Origin: an uncultured Bacteroidaceae bacterium
GTDB taxonomy: Bacteria > Bacteroidota > Bacteroidia > Bacteroidales > Bacteroidaceae
Assembly (NCBI GenBank): GCA_904502235.1
Contig: CAJGDP010000009.1
Span: forward strand, 1 to 61,623
Direction: 5' to 3'
DNA: 61,623 nucleotides
Part shown: positions 22,787 through 31,688 of the stretch, piece by piece
How the letters are laid out: the number at the start of each line of letters is the position of its first letter
Numbering within the stretch: the stretch's first letter is position 1
Made by a program: the position numbers and the translations under genes
Notes under the pieces: model-generated
What the model was told of the DNA's origin: nothing
Seen by the model: only the letters and a program-made list of their open reading frames with translations
The model's database searches: none

Positions 22787-25700
22787 ATGGCAGATAGAAA
22801 ACTTTTACTATTGGATTCAGCCAATCCGATAGTTACTGCAGAAGCAAATAAATGGTGCAGTATTGACAATGCTGCTGTAGAGAATTTTATAAAGAACATT
22901 ATAACATCAAAAGGTAATGCAAGCGAGCAACAGGAAAAGTTCAGAGCAATAATTTCCGGTGTTCCATCGCCTTGGGCACGTGTACTTTTGACACGTAAGG
23001 CTGTTGTGATGCCAAAATCGGAATTGCGCGATACAGTTTTGGATGAGTGCTATAAACTCTTGAAATCGGAATGGAGAGGCTTGATTGCCGCTTATGCTTT
23101 ATACCCCGATAGTTTTGTGTTCTCAGACCCCGTACAGCTTACCGGTAAGAGCGTTGTGGATAATGACGGAGATATGTCGGTAAGATATATCTATGGTCAG
23201 ATGCTTTTTGATGAAACTCCTCTATGGGTATATAAGAACGAGAAGGTTGAGAACAGAGACAACCCACCTTGCATACAGATTCTTTACTATAAAAAGAATG
23301 AGGGTAATGGCTTTAAACTTATTCCTGTGGCAGCGACATCTCCTTATACATTCCTGTTCTCTTCGGTAAACTACGATTTGCTGATGGCCCAGAGAGAAAT
23401 TCCCTGGATTGGCAATGATGGTAAATTCACCGACCCTCTGCAGGCTAACAAGCTTAGCCTTGATGAGATGCAACGTCTCTATTCTTTCTTGAATATAGTA
23501 AGTTTGAATATCATTCCAAGCGAGAATGACGAAAACAATCCAAACAGATTCTATATTGATTGGGTGGGCTCTGTGTGTCGAGTTAAAGAAAATGCCGACA
23601 GATATAAGATTACAGAGCGTGAGGTCAAGAAACATATTTCTGACTGGTTGCAGGAGTTGGGACGTTGGAAAACTGAATTGGAAAGCAAAATTAATTCTGA
23701 GGGAGAAAAACCAAATCCAAATATTCCATTGATGTTCAATACCAAGCCCGAAGGTCCTTTGGCTTTGTTGTTGAAAAGTGATTACACATTCTATTTCTCA
23801 GATGGAGTATTGTCTATCAACAATAAGTCGGATAATGAAATCCTAAGTTCTAACATATTCGTTGGTAGCGACTACATTGCAGTGTGGGACAATAACCCTG
23901 CTAATGGAAAGGATTATGCAAAATCTGCAGCATACTATGTAATTACTTCTGACAACAAATACGCCTTGCCTCTTCCGTTTACAAACGATGCATTGCGTAT
24001 GTTCGAGAACAACATCGAGTCAATTGTATTCGGTGGTAACAATAGTTATGTCAGATTGTATGCCAATGCAACCACCGATGGTCGTGTAGAGTTGGAGTTG
24101 AGAGCCAAGTTGGATAAATCGGAGGTGGAGATTCCTATCTGCAAAAAGACATATCAGATGTCTGTAATACCTGAGACCGATGGTAAGGTTTTCGTATGGC
24201 CAAACTTCTCATCCCCAAGTTGGAACAAGTATTACTATTATAGCGAGTTTCCATCAAATGTAACTGGTGTAAAACTGTTGCCATGTTTCGATAATTTGGA
24301 TTTCAGCACTGCTTCGGACGACGAAACTAAGAACAAGTTCCTGGTTAAGTATCCTATTGACAGAGTTGATTCAAATAGCCATAAATATGAGATTATAGAG
24401 AATGACAAACCGTTGAAATCTATCGCCATAAAATTGAACAAGAGTGGTGCAGAGGTTAATGGCGGTGTGCTTTTGCTCAAGAGAGTGAAGGAGTCAAAAC
24501 CTAATACTTTGCGTGAAATCTCTACATTGGCAAACTTGAGAGATGCAGAGGTCGGTATCGACTTTGGTAGTACAAATACTTGTGCTTATTATGAATTGGT
24601 TGATGGTGGTAATCCAAAACCAATACCTTTCAGCAACAGACGTCTTGCAATTGTCGGATTTGATACAGTTCGCAGAGCTTTGGCAGGTAAGGATGAATTG
24701 TTGTTCATTTCTAACGAAGGCACAGCATTTGAGAACGGACAGGTTAAGTCATGGTTACATCTGCACGATTCACAGTATTTAACTCCCGACGGAGATATTA
24801 ATAAGATTTCTGACCTTTCAAAGGAAATTGTCGGTGGTGTACCGGTGAACGAGAGCAATATTTCTGTTAAGTCAATGAACCAGCAGATTATTCAGACAAA
24901 TGCCGGTGAGTTGTTCTATAATATGAAGTGGCTTTCTGACAGCGAGAGCGAGAACAGAAAGACTGCATATATGAAGATGCTTTGGATACATATCTGTGCA
25001 GATATGATTGACAGTCCGACTCCATGTTATCCAAAGAAATTGAATTGGTCGTTCCCCAGCTCAATGACATCTGCCGACCGCAAGGTGTTGAGATCTATTT
25101 ATAAAAATGCAACAGAATATCCATTTATGGCAAATTCCGGTAAGGTACGTCCTGAACTTGATGATTATACCGAGGCAGAAGCTGTATCGGCTTACTCAAT
25201 GTTCAAGGGTACTGATGTCGACAGTTCAAGATTAAGTTTGGGTATCGACGTCGGTGGTTCAACAAGTGACATCTTAATTCTTGGTTTCAAGAATAACTCA
25301 AATACATTGTTGACCCAGAGCTCTATAAGAATGGCAGGTGGATTCTTTTTTGATGCTATCAATGGTTCTGCAACATTCCGTAGAAGCCTGTTCAATTTCC
25401 ACGAATCGCATAAGACTGATATTGATATAAAGAATATCAAGGATGTTGTGGATACCGACCCTGTTATATATGGAAGAGCACCATATTACCTCAACAATAT
25501 CTTTGACCAGTTGAGCACAGACCGTGATTTTAACTATTTCTATGATTACATACGTAGAGAGGTTACTCCGGTATTTGCTTATCCTGCTTATGTTACAGGC
25601 TGTCTTATGTTCTACTCGGGTATGCTTGTGAAGAATGCCGTGAAGAAGAACGGATTGGATAACCTCAAGACTATAAACATGCGTTACTATGGTAAGGGTG

Positions 25701-26320
25701 GACGTTTGTTCGAGTGGCTACTTGACATTTATTCAGAAGATGGCGAGAGATACTATAAGAAGTGTTTTGCTGCCGGTTTCGGTTCTAACGAAATCTCATT
25801 GAATATTGAATCACAGGAAAAGGCAGAAAACAAATCAGAGGTTGCAATTGGACTTGTTTCAAAATTGTTGGTGAATATAGAGCGCGGCAAGGAGGATGAG
25901 GATGGACAGAGAATCATTGAACGTTACGATGTAATAGGCGAGAAAGGTATCAAGTGTACCAAGACTGATTCTGTTGTTGAAGATCTTGATATAATACCTA
26001 ACGAACTGTTCGACGGTGGTGTGAACATTGAGATGCCTGACACTTTGGAGAACTTCACCAAGTTCATTGACTTGTTCACCAAGTTCCTCACAGACGAAAA
26101 TGTAATAAAGGATGTCTCAGCTCTCGATAAGGGTAAGAATTCTCTTAAGATCAGAGCCTTTATACAGAAGGATGCTGAATTTATCAAATGCATGGAGGCA
26201 TTCAGAAAGGGTATTGAGGAGAACAAGCGTCCTGTTTACAGAATGCCTATCTTCATTGCAGCCGCTTTGTGTTATTTGAATGAAGTTCTTTTACCTGAGG
26301 TATCAAATCAGTTAAGATGA
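22787..26320 (+). CDS. Large protein with actin/Hsp70-type ATPase domain (operon gene 4)
   Basis: A 1177-residue protein; the first ATG is 22787 (an upstream TTG at 22778 overlaps the previous stop). Residues about 1-580 form a region I do not recognise, without membrane segments. From about 587 comes an actin-fold ATPase: phosphate-1 loop VGIDFGSTNTCAYYE (589-603) and phosphate-2 loop LGIDVGGSTSDILIL (about 818-832), both intact, so ATP binding is likely. A late YYGKGGRLFEWLLD segment may be the adenosine motif. The layout recalls very large Hsp70-like proteins such as the SrfB type, but I cannot confirm that. Its stop overlaps the next ATG, implying a fixed ratio with the coiled-coil protein. 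Confidence 0.75.
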   Translation: MADRKLLLLDSANPIVTAEANKWCSIDNAAVENFIKNIITSKGNASEQQEKFRAIISGVPSPWARVLLTRKAVVMPKSELRDTVLDECYKLLKSEWRGLIAAYALYPDSFVFSDPVQLTGKSVVDNDGDMSVRYIYGQMLFDETPLWVYKNEKVENRDNPPCIQILYYKKNEGNGFKLIPVAATSPYTFLFSSVNYDLLMAQREIPWIGNDGKFTDPLQANKLSLDEMQRLYSFLNIVSLNIIPSENDENNPNRFYIDWVGSVCRVKENADRYKITEREVKKHISDWLQELGRWKTELESKINSEGEKPNPNIPLMFNTKPEGPLALLLKSDYTFYFSDGVLSINNKSDNEILSSNIFVGSDYIAVWDNNPANGKDYAKSAAYYVITSDNKYALPLPFTNDALRMFENNIESIVFGGNNSYVRLYANATTDGRVELELRAKLDKSEVEIPICKKTYQMSVIPETDGKVFVWPNFSSPSWNKYYYYSEFPSNVTGVKLLPCFDNLDFSTASDDETKNKFLVKYPIDRVDSNSHKYEIIENDKPLKSIAIKLNKSGAEVNGGVLLLKRVKESKPNTLREISTLANLRDAEVGIDFGSTNTCAYYELVDGGNPKPIPFSNRRLAIVGFDTVRRALAGKDELLFISNEGTAFENGQVKSWLHLHDSQYLTPDGDINKISDLSKEIVGGVPVNESNISVKSMNQQIIQTNAGELFYNMKWLSDSESENRKTAYMKMLWIHICADMIDSPTPCYPKKLNWSFPSSMTSADRKVLRSIYKNATEYPFMANSGKVRPELDDYTEAEAVSAYSMFKGTDVDSSRLSLGIDVGGSTSDILILGFKNNSNTLLTQSSIRMAGGFFFDAINGSATFRRSLFNFHESHKTDIDIKNIKDVVDTDPVIYGRAPYYLNNIFDQLSTDRDFNYFYDYIRREVTPVFAYPAYVTGCLMFYSGMLVKNAVKKNGLDNLKTINMRYYGKGGRLFEWLLDIYSEDGERYYKKCFAAGFGSNEISLNIESQEKAENKSEVAIGLVSKLLVNIERGKEDEDGQRIIERYDVIGEKGIKCTKTDSVVEDLDIIPNELFDGGVNIEMPDTLENFTKFIDLFTKFLTDENVIKDVSALDKGKNSLKIRAFIQKDAEFIKCMEAFRKGIEENKRPVYRMPIFIAAALCYLNEVLLPEVSNQLR

Positions 26321-28176
26321 TGAATCCTAAATTATTGCTTTATTTTGATACGAATATCATAGTTCCTGTTTCATGTGACGCCTACGGGCGTACACATGAA
26401 ACAGAACCTGTTTCCTATTCTGTAACTCCTGAGTTTTCGCATATAGAAATAATAAAGGAATTCTATCAGAGAACAATAGGGGTAAATGTTATAGATACGC
26501 ATTTCGTATTTGCAGAGTCTATAGAAGAATCTTTCAAGAAGAAAGTTATTAAATCTTTTGCAGACGAAGGCTTAAAACCAAAATCATTTACCATAATTCC
26601 GTCGTTGATACTTACCGATTATGCTCTCAAACAAGTGTCTGGAGATGCTACGTTTGGTGAAAATGTTGCGGTAATATATTCAAATGATGAGTCGTTGAGA
26701 GTTACAGGTTCTATATACGATGGTAATGCTTGGCAATGGAATGTAAGTAAAAACATAATTCCAGCTGTTGGTAGCTCTCCTCTAAAACGTTCTTTGGTTG
26801 AGTGTCTTATCAATGAAAGAGATAGAGGATATGGTGCAATAGATGAGCGTAACAGGCAATATGAGATAGAGTATCAGATGCAATATGCGGATGATTGGTT
26901 GGCTGATTATAAGAGACTTGATTCAAACGACGACCTGACTGTTGATTTCAAATTCAGTTTCGAAGATACCAATGTCAGGCTTAGAATTCCCAAAAGAGAG
27001 ATAGAACTTTCATATGAAAGAACTCTTGCTCCTGCAATCTCTGCACTTGTTGAATACAGAGAAAGGAAATGCAGCAATTCCGTAAAGTACGCTGTACTTG
27101 TGGGACCTGCTTTTGAGGAGGAGAATTTTACATTCAAGGTAAAGACTGCCTTGGATTGTCATGAGCAATTTAGTGTTGTTCCTTATATCCGATTAAGTTC
27201 TATTCTTGCGAAATTCCTTGTGAATTTTGAAGCAGAGGATGATTTCGATATTTTTGACAGAATCTCTGCTGAAAATGATAAACTCTATAAAAATAGTATA
27301 GAGTGGATTGATAATGCGCAGGTTCTTACTGAATTCAATGAGGATTTGAATGCTGAACTCTGTGAATTGACTAGACGTGTTGCTGATGATTCTCGTACTC
27401 TTGAAGCAATTATATCGGCGACCGATGCATGCCTTGCAAAGAGTAAATTTGACGAAGCAAGAGAGGCTTTGAACGGAACTGTATTCCCATCTACATTGGT
27501 TTCCAATTCCATACAGGCTACACGTTTGCTTTTGGCAAAACGTGAAAACATGGAAGGAATTTTTGCAAGATTGGAACGTGTGGATGGTGCAAGACAACTC
27601 TGTAATAAGATACAGGACAATTTAGAAAAATTGAGAGATAAGATTGCAGAAAGCGAATCGCACAACAAGGCAATAGCCGATAAAAACGCAAGAATCGATT
27701 TCTGTGAGGCGCATTACGACGAATTTCTTGATTTGAAGCGACAGTTCAATAGAGCAACAACTCTTAAGGAACAAAGGGAACTGGTTGAGAAAATGACGGA
27801 ACTGACCAATGAGCCGATGCCGGAATTGAGACTTCGTCAGGTTCTTGCCGAAATCAAATACACCAAGGAAAGGGTAAAGGTTGGCTTTTTCAAGAAAAAG
27901 GATGTATTGAACATTACTGTAAATATAAAGAACGATGACACATTGCCATGTGATGCTTTGCTTAACATTTCGAACAAAGTTCAGATAAGAGCTTCCGAAG
28001 GTGATGCCGATTGCATTGCTCTTGAGATTGACAAGGGCGAGTCTGCTTTCTCGACAACTCTTGAAAGCCCTAATGAACAGTTGGATTTTACAAAACCAAT
28101 ATATTGCTATCTCTTTGTCGCAAGGAATGTCCTGGATAAATCGGCAATAGAATGTGATTCGGTAGTAATTAAGTAA
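26317..28176 (+). CDS. Degenerate actin/Hsp70-like protein with coiled coil (operon gene 5)
   Basis: A 619-residue protein starting at an ATG that overlaps the previous stop. Residues 1-310 look like a worn actin fold: LLLYFDTNIIVPVSCD in place of the phosphate-1 loop, VAVIYSNDESLRVTGSIYDG as phosphate-2, and KYAVLVGPAFEEENF where Hsp70 has its VLVGG adenosine motif. The conserved Gly/Thr of active ATPases are largely missing, so it is probably a pseudo-ATPase. Residues about 320-520 are long charged helices, likely a coiled coil, and about 530-619 a beta domain. It may dimerise with, or regulate, the active actin-like protein encoded just upstream. The fold call is tentative. Confidence 0.5.
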   Translation: MMNPKLLLYFDTNIIVPVSCDAYGRTHETEPVSYSVTPEFSHIEIIKEFYQRTIGVNVIDTHFVFAESIEESFKKKVIKSFADEGLKPKSFTIIPSLILTDYALKQVSGDATFGENVAVIYSNDESLRVTGSIYDGNAWQWNVSKNIIPAVGSSPLKRSLVECLINERDRGYGAIDERNRQYEIEYQMQYADDWLADYKRLDSNDDLTVDFKFSFEDTNVRLRIPKREIELSYERTLAPAISALVEYRERKCSNSVKYAVLVGPAFEEENFTFKVKTALDCHEQFSVVPYIRLSSILAKFLVNFEAEDDFDIFDRISAENDKLYKNSIEWIDNAQVLTEFNEDLNAELCELTRRVADDSRTLEAIISATDACLAKSKFDEAREALNGTVFPSTLVSNSIQATRLLLAKRENMEGIFARLERVDGARQLCNKIQDNLEKLRDKIAESESHNKAIADKNARIDFCEAHYDEFLDLKRQFNRATTLKEQRELVEKMTELTNEPMPELRLRQVLAEIKYTKERVKVGFFKKKDVLNITVNIKNDDTLPCDALLNISNKVQIRASEGDADCIALEIDKGESAFSTTLESPNEQLDFTKPIYCYLFVARNVLDKSAIECDSVVIK

Positions 28177-28182
28177 ATTATT

Positions 28183-29400
28183 ATGAGTAAGATTATAACC
28201 TGTCCTTATTGTTACAATAAATTCAGTAACAAGGATGTTGAATATCAATGTGAAAATATAGAGAAAACCGTTGATGGTACAAGAAAATGTCCCGAGGAGG
28301 TTGACCAAAGATTTAACGATCATTGGGGAATTCCAAAGGAATCACGCCATTTTTTCAAAGGTAAACCATTCGGCATTTTCGGTAACGGTCCAAAAGAATC
28401 GAAATGCGACAAATGTGGCAAGCCGAGTACACGCTTTGTTTGTCCGCATTGCCATAACTGGTTGCCAACAGAAATGATTGCCGAGGGTTCAGAGATTATC
28501 TCTATTGTAGGTGCTCCCAATAGTGGTAAGACTGTATATTTTTTCAACCTTATGCGTCAGTTGGAAAAGAAAGGTTACCTTCTTGGATTGACAATTACTG
28601 CGCAGGACGAAGGACCCGATAAACAAAAGAAAACTTCGATGATTTATCGTGATATGGTGAATCAGATGTATCATGAACATCAGTTACCTGCAAAAACTCC
28701 TGTAAATGAGGGTGAGAAACCTGTTCCTTTGATATTTAAGGTGTCAAATAAAAAGGTGGGCAGTAAATCGGGAAAGACTATATACATTGTATTTTATGAT
28801 ACTCCGGGTGAAGCTTTCCAGGATAGTGAGCAGATTTCAAGAATGGCAGACCACGTGAGTAATTCTGCGGGTATCCTGCTGTTTGTGGATCCTTATAATA
28901 TAGAAAAGCTTGTCGGAACAATTCAGGCTGCATCAGAGGACGATGTAGTTATAGGTGGTATTCAGGAAAACGATAATGTATTGAATTCTCTGTTACAGAA
29001 GGTTAACGTAAAGGATTCTGAAAATAAACCTTTTGCAATAGTATTCAGTAAAATTGATGTTGTACTCGAAGGTCTTGAAAAAGAGGGTGCCGAGGAGTTG
29101 CAGAATAATATCGATATAAGGAAAAACAGTTCTTTCCTCAAGACAAAGAAATTGTCTTTGACTGAAATAGACCAGATAAGCGGTGCTTTGGAGGAAATAT
29201 CACACGATTGGGATGTTGGTGATATGAAAGAGCGTATACGTGCAAAATATAGAGATGAGAATATCAAGATGTTTGCAGTTTCCTCATTGGGTTGCAAACC
29301 CGATGGTAACACCATACCTAATCTGAATCCATATCGTGTGATGGACCCGCTTGTATGGATTCTGCATAAGATGGGCGGTTTCGATATTCCTGTTGAATAA
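28183..29400 (+). CDS. Cytosolic zinc-ribbon GTPase (operon gene 6)
   Basis: A 405-residue protein. The N-terminal 95 residues carry Cys pairs at 7/10, 75/78 and 87/90 plus Cys23 and Cys36, as in tandem zinc ribbons. The GTPase domain follows: G1 GAPNSGKT (110-117), G3 DTPGE (206-210) and G4 SKID (289-292), all intact. No membrane segment. It resembles the DO-GTPase families found with GAP1 in computationally described conflict systems; that link is from memory. A gene for a GAP1-like protein follows 17 bases later, and the operon encodes a second, membrane-bound GTPase of the same design, so the two may work as a pair or switch relay. Confidence 0.8.
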   Translation: MSKIITCPYCYNKFSNKDVEYQCENIEKTVDGTRKCPEEVDQRFNDHWGIPKESRHFFKGKPFGIFGNGPKESKCDKCGKPSTRFVCPHCHNWLPTEMIAEGSEIISIVGAPNSGKTVYFFNLMRQLEKKGYLLGLTITAQDEGPDKQKKTSMIYRDMVNQMYHEHQLPAKTPVNEGEKPVPLIFKVSNKKVGSKSGKTIYIVFYDTPGEAFQDSEQISRMADHVSNSAGILLFVDPYNIEKLVGTIQAASEDDVVIGGIQENDNVLNSLLQKVNVKDSENKPFAIVFSKIDVVLEGLEKEGAEELQNNIDIRKNSSFLKTKKLSLTEIDQISGALEEISHDWDVGDMKERIRAKYRDENIKMFAVSSLGCKPDGNTIPNLNPYRVMDPLVWILHKMGGFDIPVE

Positions 29401-29417
29401 ATAAAATATTTCAATTT

Positions 29418-31685
29418 ATGAAAATACATCAGATTATATACAATTCTTCTGCCTCAACATTGAATGGCGGTAGTGGATTCGGTGTCAGAACTGCATCAGA
29501 GGGGATTCCTCAGGAGTATATAACAGCCATTACTCAAACCTCATCGTTGAGAACTTATGGCTCGGGAAAATTTAATATACCTTCGAATCTTATACAGGCA
29601 TCGCCTGAAAGAATATATGAATACCCGGTAGGATATTATTATAGAACCTTACAGATTGGCGAAAAGAGTGTGTATGCAATAGGACGAGTAGTTTCGGTAT
29701 GTTTCGACCATGCTTTCTTTGCAACAGGAAAGGCAACACGTCCGGGAAATTATGTTGCACACATTTTTCTTTTTGATGAGTTCCCTGGTAAAAAGGCGTT
29801 TAACCTTTTGGAAGAGTCGGCAAAGAACGAGGATATACATTTTATTCCTCGCGATTGGACTCCTATACAAACAAATCAGGAACTTGTTGAACTTTCTGTT
29901 GGAAAAGCAAATGGTAATTTGCCCGCGCTTGATGTTGAATTTCCTGAAGCCCCAATGGCATGGGATGCCAAATCTCTTGATTTGTTGTTTGCATACCGTA
30001 AGGCTTTGAAGGAACAGAAACCCGTTGTAGTTTCATTGAATGAGGCTATTACTGCATCTACTGTTGCTAAATTCATGAATCTTCTTCCATGTTCTTTGGC
30101 AAAAGAAAGCACATTTGTAACCAATCATCAGACCGAAGGACATTTAAAGGAGGCAAAGATTACGTTTATCAACGAGTATTACCAATATACGGTATATCCG
30201 ACTCTTTGTACACATATTAACCTGCTTAACGATAGCAGAGAGGCTGATAAACTCGAAGAGATATGGCGTCCTGTTTTGGAAAAGGCTCTACAAGAGAACG
30301 ATTTTTCAAGAGCGTCTCTTCTGATAAACTGGATATTCAGCAAAATGGCTGATGATAATGTAGAATCATCGGCAGAGTTGAATGAGGCACTGTTTAACTA
30401 CAGCCAGAATCCGACAAGATTCACAATAAACACAGTTGATGAGGTAAACAATATCCTTGAGCTCATAAGCCAATATGCTAAACAGGGTGAGGTTACTGCC
30501 GAACATCTGAATTCTTTGGTTATAGAATTGGTGGATGTCGCCTCCGATTTGAACGGTTATGCAAAGGCAATTGGTTATTGCGAAAAAATGGAGAAGGCAG
30601 GTCTAGATTTCTCTGCGGCGCATAATGCGGTTAAAGAGAAGATGACAGCTTACATAACAGCCGATTCAAACCTTTTGTTTGATGCTTTTGTGTTGTTCAA
30701 GGATGCTATGCTCCGTAAATACAGCATTGTTGAGAAATATCCTGAGTTCAAAAATGTTGTTCCCGAAGTGTTGGCTAAGCAAACCGATATGCAACAGGTA
30801 ATTGCATTTGCAAAGTATTTCGAAGGTGATGCTGAAGCAAGGGTAAAGAACTATGTAAAGTTGCTTGAGAAAACTCCCGAAAAGGTTGCTCAGTATTCTC
30901 TATTGCTTGAAGCGGATAAAGCGCAGGCTGAAAGAATTGACTATATCAAGTTCTATGTTGCACATCACGAGAATGGAGAGTTTGCTGCATTCTTTTACAG
31001 ACAAATCAAAAAAGAAACTGCCAATGGTGGTGATATAGAGTTGTCAAAGAAAATACATGATTTGACAAAGAAAAACGATGCGTTCAAGAAACTTGTATTA
31101 GGTGATGAGCAGATATATTCTGATATTTACAGTAGAACAAAACGTCAACTTGATAAAAATAACTATTCAAAGGTAGAAAAGATAATAGAGGAGCATATTA
31201 TCTCTGTTCTTCCAATGGATAGCAAAGCCGGAAGACAGTGGCTGATGTTGCTCAACGTGCTTAAATTGAATTTGAACGATAAGTCGAGAGCTCAGGTGTT
31301 CTATAGTCTTGCAAAAGAAATTGCTCATGTGGAGGCATTGAAGAAGGTTGCACCTCTATGCTTTGAATTCATGGGCAATGAGCAGATTGTGGATTTTCTT
31401 AAGTTGGTAAAGAATCACAAATTGATGAGTGATACCCAAATTTTAGATTTGGCTTTTGAACGCGGTAGGCATAAACTTACATATGTTATTGAAGTTGCCA
31501 AGTTGTATGAGTATGATTATGACAGTATATATGAACTCATATCAAAATGCAAGGAAAACAAGAAGGATGTTAAGAAAATAATAAAACAGGAATTTCCTAA
31601 ACTTTATTCGAAACATCGTAAGGAGGCATTCTTCGCAACAATCAAATCGTTGTTTAACAGAAGAAAGGATAAAACACAGCAGTAA
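29418..31685 (+). CDS. GAP1-like GTPase-associated protein (operon gene 7)
   Basis: A 755-residue cytosolic protein. The N-terminus, MKIHQIIYNSSASTLNGGSG followed by FGVRTASEGIPQEYI, looks like the N2-type start of GTPase-associated protein 1, which typically has HQ..Y.S...G..GFG/Q. The next region, with YRTLQIGEKSVYAIGRVV and RPGNYVAHIFLF, also fits, the latter like the GN-x-h-h-H step of that domain. Residues about 170-300 would be the middle domain; the rest is helical, ending in a lysine-rich tail. It lies between the genes of two GTPases, three bases before the second, so it probably binds one or both. A direct GAP activity is not implied by the name. Confidence 0.65.
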   Translation: MKIHQIIYNSSASTLNGGSGFGVRTASEGIPQEYITAITQTSSLRTYGSGKFNIPSNLIQASPERIYEYPVGYYYRTLQIGEKSVYAIGRVVSVCFDHAFFATGKATRPGNYVAHIFLFDEFPGKKAFNLLEESAKNEDIHFIPRDWTPIQTNQELVELSVGKANGNLPALDVEFPEAPMAWDAKSLDLLFAYRKALKEQKPVVVSLNEAITASTVAKFMNLLPCSLAKESTFVTNHQTEGHLKEAKITFINEYYQYTVYPTLCTHINLLNDSREADKLEEIWRPVLEKALQENDFSRASLLINWIFSKMADDNVESSAELNEALFNYSQNPTRFTINTVDEVNNILELISQYAKQGEVTAEHLNSLVIELVDVASDLNGYAKAIGYCEKMEKAGLDFSAAHNAVKEKMTAYITADSNLLFDAFVLFKDAMLRKYSIVEKYPEFKNVVPEVLAKQTDMQQVIAFAKYFEGDAEARVKNYVKLLEKTPEKVAQYSLLLEADKAQAERIDYIKFYVAHHENGEFAAFFYRQIKKETANGGDIELSKKIHDLTKKNDAFKKLVLGDEQIYSDIYSRTKRQLDKNNYSKVEKIIEEHIISVLPMDSKAGRQWLMLLNVLKLNLNDKSRAQVFYSLAKEIAHVEALKKVAPLCFEFMGNEQIVDFLKLVKNHKLMSDTQILDLAFERGRHKLTYVIEVAKLYEYDYDSIYELISKCKENKKDVKKIIKQEFPKLYSKHRKEAFFATIKSLFNRRKDKTQQ

Positions 31686-31688
31686 TAT

